Source of the DNA: Strix aluco
Lineage: Eukaryota > Chordata > Aves > Strigiformes > Strigidae
DNA length: 64,000 bases
Assembly (NCBI RefSeq): GCF_031877795.1
Contig: NC_133970.1
Coordinates: 48,490,828-48,554,827 of the forward strand
Reading direction: 5' to 3'
Every line of letters begins with the position of its first letter. Position 1 is the stretch's first letter. This document shows, one piece after another, positions 12,479 through 25,000 of this stretch. A program made the translations under genes and the position numbers. The notes below the pieces were generated by a model. The model saw nothing but the letters and a program-made list of their open reading frames with translations, was not told the DNA's origin and made no database searches.

Positions 12479-15108
12479 AGAGCACATTATATCTGTATTT
12501 CTTTAACTTGATTTGAAGGCTGTCCAGTTAGCTGGAATTTCAGTGCAACAGGTTATTTTATCTTTCAGGAAACTCATCACTCTCAGCAGATTGAACCTGC
12601 TCTGCTGAAAGTACTGCTGAGGACTTCCAATGTGCTGGTGCATACCATGCTCCTAGCATTTGTGAGCCAAGAGGAACAGAGTCACTCTCCTGGACTGTAA
12701 TTTACCTGAAGTACATGCATGATTAAGCATCATTAATCCTTTTGTTGACTTGGAGTAAAACCCTATGCATGCATTTGCATTTCAATATACTAAATGAAAA
12801 AAATTATCTGGAAGCACATTTGTGTATAGCTGTTATGAAGTTACACTTCAGATTATATTCTTGCAGGCTTGTGGACCCAAACACTGGAAAATTTGATTCA
12901 AAATGTGCATGATTATAAACTCGTGTGCTGCTGTAGATGCAAGGCTGTAGCAAGAGTATCATACACAGTTACTAGGACATTGCACACTGATCACAGAGAA
13001 GATGGGATAGCCCTGCAAACCAGAGGCTTATGCTGATCTATAGCATTGTGTGACTATGCTGTGTTCTGCAATTCATCTTATTCTGTCCTTAGACAACAAG
13101 TTACCTCGGGGCTTTCAATGCCCTAAGCCATTCAGGACCAAATCAATACTTAGGGAAGAAAGAAAAGGAGGAGAAAACGCGGCATAGATAAAGGAGACTT
13201 TGAAGCGATAAAATGCCAAGACAGAAGAGCAAAAATAACATGACCGGAGACAGAAAGCAGGCAGACCAAAGGTCTGAGTTTTATCCTTTATAAGAGAACA
13301 CATATTATTTCTACATGGACTGAACTTGTGTGCTGTGATCATAAACATATGTTTGCAAAATTTCAGGATGTTGTTTGCTCACACTTTGGGGAGCAAATTT
13401 GAACACTAATAAAAGAGAAAAGTGATGAAGAAGATATAAAAATGTATCTTATTCACACCTATTTTGTATTTACTTCTTTCCTTTGATTGATCAGAGGATG
13501 TAGTTAAAAGGGATAGAGGGTGTAGCTAAAGCTAAAAGCTAAAACATTTTCTCTATGGCGTGAAAAATCCTTATGATTAATTATAAATGTTTTATTATAT
13601 GAGAAAACAGCATAATCTACTGGGGATGTCAAAACATGAAAGGCTTATATGTTTGTGCTTTTCACTTAATTCCAGCTTCTTTGACAAGAATGATCTACTT
13701 ACATAGCTCTTAGAGTGGGAAATTTTACAGTCTAAGTATTTCAGACAGCAATTTCCTCTAGTCTCAGTGACTGGCTGTGGAAATATTAGCCATACACTTG
13801 GGTTTCCTCAGACCAGTCCTTTACATCTTTACATTAATTTAGAGACCACTGATGTTATAAGAACTGCAGTAGTAATTCTATATTAATAGAAATTATAACT
13901 TGCAGCCTTTTTTAAAGACCTGCAAGCTAACCAGCCTCACAAGATGGAGACAGTCTTGTGTTTCTCTTCTCTGAGAATGTGTGCTATAAAATACAAAACA
14001 GAGTTCACACTCATCCTGAGCTGTTAGTACCTAAATCAAGTGCCTCAAAAGCAAATGGGATAAAATAATGCTGTGTGACCAGTAATAGAAATTACATGTT
14101 GCTAAAATGTCACCATATGTTACTATTTTGTACACTTCAAAAAGCAACATTCCAGCCTTTACAGGATGAAAAACAGAGACCTTTTTTCAGCTTTCAAAAT
14201 GTCATTTTCAATTCCCCACCCATGAAAAAAAAAAGAAAGCTTTAAATTAGTTCAGAAAGGCATCATGTCTACCTTTTAGTTAACAGCACTTTGTCAGACA
14301 ACAGCTAGAAAATGTTCTGACAACTGGAAATTGTCAATGAGAGGAACCCAATAGCCTAACATCTATTTCTATTTCTTGAATTTATGATTTGAGAAAAACT
14401 GCCTCTGCAACTCTCTGACTTCAGACCACTGGTTCCTGGAGTGCTCATTCCCTGCTACATTCCAAGGAATGAGAGATTGCATGGAAACAAATCACACCAA
14501 AACTGCAAATCTGTAATTTCCTCAAACAAACTCCAAATGTCTCTTATTTTACCTGATATTAGAGATTAACCTGGACCTTTTAGGGAGCCACCCCTGGGAG
14601 TAACAGGGACTCATGGTCTCAAGGCAATGATTGGATCATTAACCCAGGGCCACAAAAGAAATGAAGTGAGGAGTTTATACAGCATCAGTACAGATGAACT
14701 GATGAACTGCTAGGAAGTGAACAAGTCCTGATAATTATTTATGAGTCATTATTGTAATCAAGTAAAAATAATAGCTTGTAGTCTCCTTAAAAATAGTTTT
14801 AGGGAAGCCCAGTTTTATACATACACAGAATAATTGCAAGGCACACAAAATAGGATTGAAGGACTTTGTACCCTATAGAAATATAGGTAAATCCCAGGTG
14901 AGAGCTTGCTATTGACTCTCTGGTGCTCACTGGAAGACATTCAGCCATATTTTTCAGCCATTATCAGCCATAACAACATTTTTGACTGTCAATGCGGTGG
15001 CTCCACAGATGGTTTCCAGCATATCCAGGCACTGAACTATTGTCAACTTTACGACTAGATCAGACCCAGGGAATGAGATTACAGTGAAAGGTATGAAGGC
15101 CTATGGAG
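12479..15108. other. Unique AT-rich sequence, no gene seen
   Basis: No reading frame or repeat is recognisable up to the provirus boundary at 15109. The last six bases, ATGGAG, are one side of that provirus's target duplication. Confidence 0.55.
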
Positions 15109-15521
15109 TGTTGCAGGCGGATATTGGACCTGCACAACTCTATGAGAGTTATATCCAGCAAAGCCGTTTATTCTTCCAATAGTTCATACTTCTGCTCTCG
15201 CCAAAGCTCTTACTTCATCATTAGCAAATCAGCAATTAGACATCTATCAACCTTTTCTCCTACCAGCATCAGACCCCTCTAACTCGGCTGTGCAGACCAA
15301 TCACCCTCTCGTTCACGCGCTGTTCACGCGGCGGTAACTTCTCACAGCTCAGCACTTTCCCACAGCTCAGTGTTGCAGCTGGCCGTTGTTTTTCCCTGCC
15401 CCCTTGGCACAACTCGGCAGTTTCTGATCTTTCGCCCAAGGCCTGTTTCTCATCAAAGCCTGGCTGCTTCTCAGGGGCTGTGCAGGGCTGACAGGCCAAT
15501 GCCGAATTGCTCTCTCCCACA
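15109..15521 (-). repeat. 3' LTR of ERV-1
   Basis: On the plus strand the LTR runs from TGTTGCAGGC to CTCTCCCACA. It is followed at 15522-15534 by 'tctcccccttctt', the complement of a purine tract, which identifies this as the 3' LTR of a minus-strand provirus. Short arginine- and cysteine-bearing open frames inside both LTRs are LTR sequence, not genes. Confidence 0.9.
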
Positions 15522-15534
15522 TCTCCCCCTTCTT

Positions 15535-16220
15535 TGTTTTGCAGCTGCACCTGCAAGACTTATTTCGAGACTTTATCAATTAAGGGTTAGGCAAACTTCA
15601 AAAAACACAGCATACTTAAAATAGTTTCACAGACCACTAGAAACAATGCAGCAGTTACAGTTACTAGGTAAAAAAGAGTAGGCTAATTTCAGTACCCATA
15701 ATTAGGGGATATGACTAAATACTACAAAAGTAAACAGTAAGGAAGATACAGAATAGCACACTTACTTAATGGGGTACTAACATTCAGATCCGCAATTGCT
15801 GGGGAACCCTGGATGCAGCGAGAATTTAGAGTGCCCTTCCTCGCAAACCGGAAATCCTACGCGATGCGTCCATCCGTAGGTGAGGCATCCAACATCGCTG
15901 CAAGCAGGTCCAGCCTCATATATCTAAATCAGCAGGCCAAAATAACTGGCAACTTTCTTTGAGCGGAAACATCTGATTTCATCCTCCTGTTGGGTTCCAC
16001 CCAGAGCCTGGCCACCACTCAAGGGGGAAAACCAAGGGAGTTTCTAATAAGGTTGAACACTTGGGGTCCTGCTTCGTGATACTGCTAAACAAGGAACTTA
16101 AATACACACATTCTTACAGCATTCCATCCTTATTAATAACTACATTTTGTCTAAGCTACATCTTTCACTAGTGACTAGTAAGCCTATATATGTCATCAAG
16201 GAGTCGCAATTACAGTCAGC
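15535..16220 (-). mobile_element. Nested LTR, family T, inside ERV-1
   Basis: On the minus strand this stretch aligns in order with the LTR at 54418-55286: a segment with 'cagatgtttccgctcaa', then 'gcctcacctacgg.tggacgca.cgcgtaggatttcc', then the AT-rich U5 ending 'gcaaaaca'. It directly follows the ERV-1 purine tract. The right boundary (U3 start) is approximate and I could not confirm a target duplication. It replaces the region where env of ERV-1 should be. Confidence 0.7.
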
Positions 16221-16500
16221 ATTTTCTCTTAAAAGAGTTGGTAACTGCAGTGTGATTAAGGACCGAGATAGTGTATTTGGTCCTATTGCAGCAGCAAGCA
16301 TTACCCATACATTCTGCTTAAATGATCAGTCGAAGAGACCACAAACTGTCGGCACAGGGGCACCCACAGCACCCACAGCCGGCTCCTGAGTGTCCACCAA
16401 AAGCTGCCTCTCACGCCTCAGGTATGGTCACACACAGCTTGCTGGTAACCACCGGGGACCGTGACCTGTGGAGACACAACATAACCTCTTCCCCAGGTTA

Positions 16501-17125
16501 TTAAAGGATCTGGTCCTGCCCAGTTACCACTCTCCAGGTTTTTGCTAACACTTGAGCCTTGCCCTGGACCTCTTGTTGATCTGGTATCTGCGACGAGAAG
16601 TGACGCAATATTGATGGCACCTGTGAGACAGGGGAAATGTTTAAAAAGTTCATGGCATATAATGCCTTATTTAGCCTTTCGTGAGGTGTAGATTGATCCC
16701 CTCCATCTCCCCCTTTTTGTTGTTGTAACAGACGCTTTAGCGTGCCATGCGTACGCTCCACAATGGCCTGTCTGGTCGGTGAGTGGGGAATGCCGGGCAG
16801 ATGCTTGACTCCCCACTGTATGGCAGGATGCAAACACTGCTCCAGAAAAGGTATCAACACACACAGGTACATATTTTAACGTTCCAAATGCAGCGAAGTG
16901 AGTGACATCGGATTGCCATAATTCTGAGGAGGTGAGTCCCCGAGGGTTGACACCACTGGCTGCTGAAGAGAGGGAGTCCTCTGGTATTCAGGGCAAGTGG
17001 CAATGATGTCTTTAGCCTGACGCCCTGATAAAGAAAACTGGTTTTGTATTGCCCTGGCATTTTGGTGGAAAAATGCATGTGAAAGCCGAGCTTGCTCAAA
17101 GACATTTGTATTAGCCATGTAACAT
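16501..17125 (-). pseudogene. pol: ERV-1 integrase remnant
   Basis: Two overlapping minus-strand frames carry pieces of retroviral integrase. The part near 16876-17110 has the N-terminal zinc-binding region ('FEQARLSHAFFHQNA'), closely matching the integrase of the provirus at 45311-52990. The part at 16501-16830 has the catalytic-core end ('[20 protein letters not shown]') that contains the third acidic residue. The two parts are in different frames, and the region that should carry the second catalytic aspartate is deleted between them. It cannot encode a working enzyme. Confidence 0.85.
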
Positions 17126-18277
17126 GTGCGTAGTAACTGGAACAATGATACACACAGGTTCCTGACCAGCAAGTAACAGTATGCGCTGCCTACCTTTCAT
17201 GATCAGTTTGGCAAACATTTCTGGACAAGTAGTGACCGTCTTGTGCATTTGGTGTGACAAAACAAAAAACAAAAATAAAAATCCATTCAACAATAACAAG
17301 AGGGTCACTAAGTGTTTCGTCCCACTGAAACAGCAGAGCATAGGGCTGCCCTGGAGGGTTAAATAATACCAGTTGATACGGATGGCCGGGCACACATCAC
17401 GATGCTTGTCTTTCTGAGATGGCATTAGCTGCACGGTGGAGATCTTGTTTCACTGTCTCTGTAAGTACTCTGGGTGATGTCAGTGAGGGATCTCCTCGCA
17501 AAATATCAAACAAGCTATGCAGATCATCATTAGTTAGGCCCAACAACAGCTGTATCCAATTTATGGCTCCCAACAGTTTCTGTCAATCATTTAAAGTCTT
17601 AACATCAGTTTTAAGTTCAACCTGTTGTGGGACATTAGTCTGTTCACAAATTCTCCACTCCAGGTACTGCCACGGTGATGATCTCTGTACCTTTTCAGGT
17701 GCTATTTGTCACCCCATTTGAGATACTGAGTCTTTGGGTAAAGCAAGAGCCTTTTCCATGATCTCCTGTGTTTCTGCTGCTATGAGGATGTCATCCATAT
17801 AATGATATATAACAGCCTGGGGGACCTGCATTGTGGGAGTATTCTTTATGCCTTATGGTAAAACAACCCAGTGGTACCGTCTTGCAGGTTCATTAACATT
17901 AATACTGGGAACAGAGAAGGGAAATTTAGATGCATCATTTGGATGCAAGGGAATGGGGAAAAAATCAATCCTTCAGATCAATTATTACAAGATGCCAGTT
18001 TCGGGGAATCGTTGTTGGGGAGGGCATTCCTGGCTGTAACGCACCCATATCCTCCATGGCATCATTAATGTGTCGGAGATCATGTAAAAGTCACCATTTA
18101 CCACTTTTCTTTAAAATAACAAACACCGGGGAGTTCCAAGGACTGGTGGTAGGTACGAGATGTCCTGCACTTAACTGCGCAACTGTTCCCTTGGCAAGGG
18201 CCACTGACCCACCCACACGGGTGATTCTGTTTTCCAGGTTAGTTTCAAGGTGGGTTTTGGGGTGGGTTGTGCTGCAG
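17126..18277 (-). pseudogene. pol: ERV-1 reverse transcriptase remnant
   Basis: The N-terminal RT segment ('[18 protein letters not shown]') lies near 18100-18160. The YMDD catalytic box is still readable on the minus strand at 17790-17801, and the later 'LIMKGRQRI' segment lies near 17190. Frames change several times between these blocks. The RT thumb region runs straight into the integrase start near 17125, so the whole RNase H domain has been lost relative to the related provirus at 45311-52990. The 5' side is interrupted by the solo LTR at 18278. Confidence 0.85.
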
Positions 18278-18660
18278 TGTGGAATCGCTGGAGAACAACG
18301 GACATGTTGTGAGCGATCCAGACCCAAGGGCCTCACTGTAACAACAAGCTGCAGCTGTGTTCAAGGACATAAGCAAGGCCGAGACGGCCTGAGAAACTAC
18401 ATTCCTGGGCAAAAGATAAAGAAGTCGGACTGTTCAAAACAGGGGGTCTACCTGGGGGGAGAGCAGCGCATGGACACCACACCGGGACCAATCATCGAGG
18501 GCAGAAGGGCGCGTGAACAAGTAGCTTTAGCCTATTAGCAATAAGATAGTGGCACGTGAAGCTTGTGATAGAGTATAAATTGCTGTGTAGCCTTTAATAA
18601 AGCGGCATCAACTTGATCACATTGGTCGTCTAAGTTGTGTCCAGGACTTCCGCGCCAGCA
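18278..18660 (+). mobile_element. Solo LTR, family K, nested in ERV-1
   Basis: The element runs from TGTGGAATCG to GCGCCAGCA. It is the same family and about the same length (383 bp) as the LTRs of the provirus at 45311-52990, in opposite orientation. Perfect CTGCAG flanks (18272-18277 and 18661-18666) give a 6-bp target duplication. It contains a TATA-like 'gagtataaattg' and AATAAA ('ctttaataaagcgg'). It separates the protease and RT remnants of ERV-1, so it inserted later. Confidence 0.95.
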
Positions 18661-18699
18661 CTGCAGAGGCGATTAAGACAAATTTGATCCAATTTGAGT

Positions 18700-19270
18700 T
18701 CCCCATTGAGCCATACAGTCACGACCCCATGATGTAATAGGGCTTTCCAATATAAATGGACAAATATTTGCTACCTATTTTTCTGGGCCCCTTACATGAA
18801 TGAGATCTTTGCTTTGAAACGTTACAGCATGACCACCAACCCCGAAAAGCACTTGAGTTACCCGAGCTAACGGCCAATCTGCTCACAGATATTATGGCCA
18901 CATCCGCACCAGTATGTAAAATGCCTGTCAGTGCAACAGATTCTTCTGCTTTGGTGAGGGCACATTTTACCAGAGGTCGACCTTGTGTCGCTGTCTGAGC
19001 CCAAAATATTTGAGGGGTACATGTTGACCCAAATCCTGAGTCACCCGGCTTCTCGGCATACTATTAGGGGGAGCTGCAGTCAAATAAACAAGCTGAGTAA
19101 TTTTTGACCCTTTTGTTACTGAACACGGGGGTACAGGGGTCCAGGCCATAATTCTGATTGCCCATTCATAATTGCCATCTATGACCCCTGGTAAAATGAA
19201 CAACCCCTGTAAGGTTGTAGATGATCTTCTGACAATATCCCCCTCAGGCAGATGGTACAAGGGTGCACTC
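18700..19270 (-). pseudogene. pro: ERV-1 dUTPase-protease (pro) remnant
   Basis: The minus strand first encodes a dUTPase-like segment (ILPGVIDGNYEW, then a KGSKITQL-type motif; 19080-19220), then an aspartic protease segment near 18890-18930. In the protease the usual DTGAD active-site motif reads HTGAD, so the catalytic aspartate is replaced by histidine. Frames are interrupted. The order dUTPase then protease matches the pro gene of the provirus at 45311-52990 and is a betaretrovirus-type arrangement. Confidence 0.8.
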
Positions 19271-19939
19271 TCCCCACAGAGTATGCACCTAAATTCAAGA
19301 CAACAATGAACACAGAATTACTGCCTCCCGCTAGAGGAGATATTTCACCTGTGACACTTCAAACACTGAGCCCGAACAAACAGGCAGCACCAGTGACCCA
19401 GCGGGCAGGCACTAGGGCGCTCTGTCCTAAGGAATGTTCCCTCGTCCTGCACTACCCCCCACTGGTACAGAGTCTGCCCTGCGCTTCGTTCCTCTGCGGC
19501 CGCTTCCCTCGCGGGGTAACGGAACTGCGGGTCAGAGAACTCCGCACTGCGCAGCTGCAGCTGGGCTGCGTCTCACACCCGCAGAACAGTCCCACACCCA
19601 CACAAAGGGGCCCCTCACACTTATTACTCACACAACATAAAATGACAAACACTACAAACATCAAAACACCATCAAGAATATATAAAGCCATTGCCAGTTG
19701 ATTATGTGGTGCATCCAGAAAATTCCCCCTTCTTTGTTTTTAAACCAAGGCCTTTAGTGTCCTGACCATCAGAGAGGTTTAACGTTAGTCCTTTTAGAAT
19801 GGACAAGGGACTCCGCATCCCAGTGTCAGCACCTTCTGTAAAAACTGCCGCTTTTGGTGTTCGGGGGAGGCAGACGGACGGACACATGGTGCCAGATGGC
19901 CGCAGGCAGTCGCTCTGCAGCGGGGGGGCTCGGGGAGGC

Positions 19940-20225
19940 CCGGGGCAGCCACCACCAACTTCGCACTTTAAGAGTGTCCGAAACCAACTTCCAAGTGGTC
20001 ACGAGCTCACTGGCATGCTGATCCCCCTTGGAAATAGCTTCCCACAGCTGTTCCCCTATTTCAGCCCATTTTGCTGGTTCAAAGGCTGTGAGGGTATCAG
20101 CAGGATGGCCGTGGCTTCTGCACCATTTAAGTAACCTTCGTACAGAAGTTTCGTTCTAAGTTATCCCTCTCTTAGAGTATAAGTTATCCCTCTCTTAGAG
20201 AGTATATGCAGCAGGAGTCTGACAG
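19940..20225 (-). pseudogene. gag: ERV-1 gag matrix remnant
   Basis: The minus strand carries a matrix-like segment ('EIGEQLWEAIS', then 'TTWKLVSDTLK') that matches the matrix start of the gag at 50437-52395 by position and motif. It is broken at its 5' end, where a roughly 24-bp piece ('taagttatccctctcttaga') is tandemly duplicated near 20158-20200. The remainder of gag (capsid, nucleocapsid) between here and the dUTPase remnant is missing or unrecognisable. Confidence 0.7.
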
Positions 20226-20392
20226 TGGCCGTCTCCTCTGCGGACGTGTTCTGCCCCATGCTGCCCCCGATTGATCACCTCTCCCGGGTGAGTTTCCATC
20301 AATCGACTGTTCTCCTACCTCCCTGTCACACCCCGCTGCAGACAGTACCTCCAATCAGGGATCCTCCCGCAGCGTCTTCCGCGCTCCATCCT

Positions 20393-20410
20393 GGGACATC
20401 GGGGTCACCA
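20393..20410 (-). other. ERV-1 primer-binding site, tRNA-Trp-like
   Basis: Read on the minus strand the site is TGGTGACCCCGATGTCCC, two bases from the 5' LTR. Its first 12 bases equal the tRNA-Trp-complementary site used by avian leukosis/sarcoma viruses; the last few differ. Confidence 0.75.
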
Positions 20411-20412
20411 TT

Positions 20413-20814
20413 TGTCGCGAGAGGATATCGGACCTGCACAACTCTATGAGAGTTATATCCAGCAAAGCCGTTTATTCTTCCAATAGTTCATACTTCTGCT
20501 CTCACCAAAGCTCTTACTTCATCATTAGCAAATCAGCAATCAGACAGCTATCAACCTTTTCTCCTACCAGCATCAGACCCCTCTAACTCGGCTGTGCAGA
20601 CCAATCACCCTCTCGTTCACGCGCTGTTCACGCGGCGGTAACTTCTCACAGCTCAGCACTTTCCCACAGCTCAGTGTTGCAGCTGGCCGTTGTTTTTCCC
20701 TGCCACCTTGGCACAACTCGGCAGTTTCTGATCTTTCGCCCAAGGCCTGTTTCTCATCAAAGCCTGGCTGCTTCTCAGGGGCTGCGCAGAGCTGACAGGC
20801 TGATGTCTCCCACA
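20413..20814 (-). repeat. 5' LTR of ERV-1
   Basis: The plus strand runs from TGTCGCGAGA to TGTCTCCCACA. It matches the 3' LTR at 15109-15521 apart from about a dozen substitutions and a short deletion at the U3 start. ATGCAG at 20815 is the matching side of the target duplication. Confidence 0.9.
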
Positions 20815-21744
20815 ATGCAGTATCTGTACTCCTTCCCCGTGCGTGTATTGGACCACTGAGTCCTTCTTCAGTGTCAAATGTACTGCTGAGGCTTTCCTGA
20901 AGGTAACTGAGGCACATGACTACCTAACCACAATTTGATCTATATCTGAAAAGACCTTATAACTTATGATTTCCAAATATGTGTTTATATTCATGCACCT
21001 AAATCCACATGCATCAATTAAATAAGTAGCCTGATTTTCAGAAATTAATTTGTTTGATTGTATAGTGTTCACAGTCAGTGGTCCTTAAGTTGCATATCTT
21101 ATAGAAGAGACTGTTTTTTAAAATAACTCTGTTACAAAAGGCTCAGTAGATTATTTTTCAAGTATTTTGCTCATTATTGAAGAGGTAGATGGGATTATAC
21201 ATAACATAAAAATCCATGATAACCTTTGGTTAGATTTAAGCCTATAATACCACTTTGATTCAAATATCTTAAAACACTAATATGGCCTAGTCTGCTCAGT
21301 TCCAGTCCTCACTCAGGCATGTACAACTAGACTATCATTTTCATTTCTCTGTTCTACAGACAGAAAGTGCAAGGTTACATTATTTATAGCTTCCCCTACT
21401 GACCAAGTACATTTAAAACAGAGGTAAGGACAGAATTAACTAATTCACTCCTAATAAAAAGTCCACTCTCTATTTACCTGCATAAAAGCTATCCACTAAA
21501 ATGCAGTTTATTTTAGCTAACTGAAAACATAAGCTTAAAAAAATTAGAGAACAAAGTAAATTATGAGAGTTTATACTTGTTACCCAGCCAGGAACTAATA
21601 ATCCTGATGCTTTCTTTGAAATAGAGTCAAGGGTTCAGTAGGTTTATGGGAGATGACTGTCATTATTTGCTTTATTGTGGTGCTTGAGGGCTCCAGATGA
21701 GACACTAGTCCCACTGTGCTACCAGAAATAGTGAGGCAACCCCT
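20815..21744. other. Unique AT-rich sequence, no gene seen
   Basis: No repeat family or gene is recognisable between the provirus and the CR1 fragment. Confidence 0.55.
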
Positions 21745-22015
21745 GCCCCAAAGCATTTTAAACTGACAGAGGGGAGATTTAGATTAGATGTAAGGAAGAA
21801 ATTCCTCCCTGTGAGGGTGGTGAGGCCCTGGCACAGGTTGCCCAGAGAAGCTGTGGCTGCCTCCTCCCTGGAAGGGTTCAAGGCCAGGTTGGACGGGGCT
21901 TTGGGCAACCTGGGCTAGTGGAAGGTGACCCTGCCTGTGGCAGGGGGGGTGGAACTAGATGATCTTTAGGTCCCTTCCAACTCAAACCACTCTATGATTC
22001 TATGATTCTATGTCA
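21745..22015 (+). repeat. CR1 LINE 3' end
   Basis: A well-preserved CR1 3' end: 'gagatttagattagatgtaa', then the 'caggttgcccagagaagctg' region, then 'aggtcccttccaactcaaac', ending in tandem 'attctatg' repeats. It is in sense on the plus strand and 5' truncated. Confidence 0.9.
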
Positions 22016-25000
22016 TATATATCAGAGAGAACTTATATCTTTGTTTTCAGATACACAGAGGGATGAAATGTAGATAGGACCTTTAATAGATAAAGTTTGA
22101 GGGAAAAAAGGAGATAGAAATTAACATTATTTCCCACTTATATTTTAAAAATGAACAAATAAATATTCTAAAATATAAATTGTTCAATAAGTATGGTCAA
22201 ATTATACAACACCATTCATCAAAGTCATAGCTATGTAACCATTGAGCTTCAGAACCCATGCTAGCTAATACTGAGAATTAAGAATGACTCCATCTGAAAT
22301 ACATCATCTCAGTCCACGATCACAGGAAATATCAAATTAATTATTATTAAAGCTGTACAGTAATTAGCCAAGAAAAATACAAATAACTGTCAGAAGATAC
22401 CAATATGGCTTTTCTTTGTAGCTCAAACAGGGAGGGTTCTTGAGCATGTTATTGCTGAAAGAAATGTCTTTTCAGTGGTTAAAATCCTAGCAACTGAGGT
22501 TCTCACCACAAGACATCATAAAGAACCTGTGGTGTTTCCCAGCTTCTGAAGAAGGAACCTCTATACCAGTGTCATAGCTTAGCAGTTACTCTTCTAAAGG
22601 GTTTGTGAAAGACAACCCAAACACAAGTACATTAGCAAGTAACTTTTTTTTCCCCTGAAATGTAGTTTGCACTCACTTGTAGATTTTTAGGGGCTTCCAA
22701 ACAGAAAGAGGTTGAACAGAATTGCTGCAGCTAATTTCCCACTACATAATTAACATTCTTCTGATTTTAACCATCCCTAATTAGTCCCATAGTGTTTCCT
22801 GCTTCCTGTCACAATGAACAGCGTTATGTTGCAGAGATACTTTTAAGGATGAGAGCTTCTTATATATCTTGCACACAAAAAGAATCAAATCACAGTTAAA
22901 ACAATATTTATCCTGTCCTATTTCAAAGAAAAGCACAGATCAGAGCTTCACACAAAGCTCATAAAAGATACTAAAATTAAAAGCACAGCCCATCACACTA
23001 ACAAACTGCTACAGTTCCCAGAGATGTCAAAATATACAAGCTTAACCACAAGTACTGATTTTTAAAACAGCTCACAAGAGCCATCTGGGTTCATGCAGAG
23101 CACCTAAGATGACTTATAGTGAAGATAATAGAGCCATTGCCAGATTTTTTTAGAACAGAGAACAGTAATTATATACCAGATGAAGAAAATAACACACGAT
23201 GATGCTTTCCATGTGAATTTGGACTGCATTAACTTTTTGGCAGTGGTCTGAGACTATTTTTGGTAGCTTTATTTAAAAAAATCCAGGAAGCCAGTTTCAT
23301 TTTAGCAATGACTTCTATTAATGAAATACAAGTGATTTCACTTTGATTAGCTATCTTGTACATGTGAACACTAAATGAGAAAGCTCTTCAGGAGGTGGCC
23401 AGTTTGCATCAAGCCTAGCTAGTAGAGTTAGCTTTCTGCAGGTAGGCAGGCAATCTGTCTGTCTCCATGTAATTAAGGAGTTTCTTGTTCAAAACCTGCC
23501 AGGCCCTATTAACTTCTTCAATTTTCTTTGTGACCTTAAACAAAAATATGTTCTTGGGCCTGGAGGACACAGGAGTAGATGTTTATATGAAACATAGAGC
23601 AATGGCCCTACAGGGTCTGCTTTCTCTGCTAGGTTTAGCCTTGGTCAGGCTACAGGTCTATCACATCCCTTCCTACTGTTAGACAAGCTACAAATGGGCT
23701 TCTCCTCACCCTAATTTTTCATATTTTCTAGTCTTTTATGACAGATCATTTTACAAGGGAGCTTGTTATCCCCTTTGCTTGCACATCTGATATCTGTCTG
23801 CAAGGATGGGCATAGGCTAATGCATAAAACAGAGAAGTACTATTGAGGATATCCACAACTGTAATCATAACATTACCTTGGGTCTTTATTTCAAGATTAG
23901 ACAAATGACTTCTCTCTCTGCCATATGTTTTTCCTCATTTGTGAGAGTGGAGAGAGTCAGTTTAGTCTATATCCTTTCATACTCTGGTAAAGACTGCCCT
24001 GTAATTTAGAGTGAGCTGTGTTTAGCTTTGCCTGAGAGTTTGTTTGTCCTTACAGCATTAAAATAGTTTGCTTGAGGTTATTTTTCCTTCTATGAGAGTT
24101 TTTACTAAACCTTTAATTGTAATTAAAAGCAGATCAAGAAGTATGTTGCACTTCAGTGTGTTTATTTCAGCATATGCTTACAATTGCTAATACTGATATG
24201 TTCAAATTACTGTCAAGGATTGAAATGCTATACAAGAAAGAAAAAAGTTGATTACTTACTATCAGAGGAAACAATGCAACCAAGTGCCAGTCATGTACCT
24301 AGCCAGAATAAATAAATAAATAAGCCTAATTTTAAACTCTACTTCCATCCCAAAGATTCACCCACAGGAAGGCATCCTGGGAAACAAGTGTCCTCTACAT
24401 ATATAAAGGGAAGAAAAACACAACCATTTTTATTTAAAAAAAGGTCAGAAAATGTTTTGGTGAATGTCTTGATGTTTTCATATAGTAATTTTTAGCATTT
24501 GCTTTTATAGTAGTCTACTTTAAAATGAAATAGGTTTTGCTTACTGTGCTGTGGGACATAACACTGTTTTCCTTTTCCCACAAGTAAGTAACTAGGACTC
24601 ACTAAGAGCCATCTTATAGCTATATCATTTTTAGAGCTGTGTGGAGGACTGAACTATAATACTTCACTCCTAGAAGAGAGGCTTCTGACCATTTGTGAAT
24701 AGCCAGAAAGCTGAAGAATTTGAAAAAAAAAAGTTATTTTCTGTATCTCTTCCATTTTCATAGCCTTCCGCTGAATATGTTGCTTAGGTGCACCAGGAAA
24801 TCTAAGTAATTACTATGCAAGGTAATGGGAAAATCTATCCGAGCTTACTGGAGGCTAGATTCGCAAGCAGCTCTCAGGTGTTTTTGTAAGTATTTTCAGT
24901 GTATGAATAATGTTAGTGCACTCACTGCTCTAGAGTTGACCCAGGCTCTTCCCAAGGGACAAACAGTCACCCAAAATGAAACCTGTGAAGGTCAGCATGC

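Larger units (their letters stand above)
15109..20814 (-). mobile_element. Decayed betaretrovirus-like provirus (ERV-1)
   Basis: Paired LTRs (15109-15521 and 20413-20814) flank remnants of integrase, reverse transcriptase, protease, dUTPase and the start of gag, in the order expected on the minus strand. ATGGAG before and ATGCAG after form a 6-bp target duplication with one mismatch. The remnants match the corresponding proteins of the provirus at 45311-52990, but most of gag, the RNase H region and env are gone. Two foreign LTRs are nested inside (about 15535-16220 and 18278-18660). The LTRs differ by roughly a dozen substitutions and an 11-bp gap by eye, so this is the oldest of the three proviruses with visible parts. 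Confidence 0.9.
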
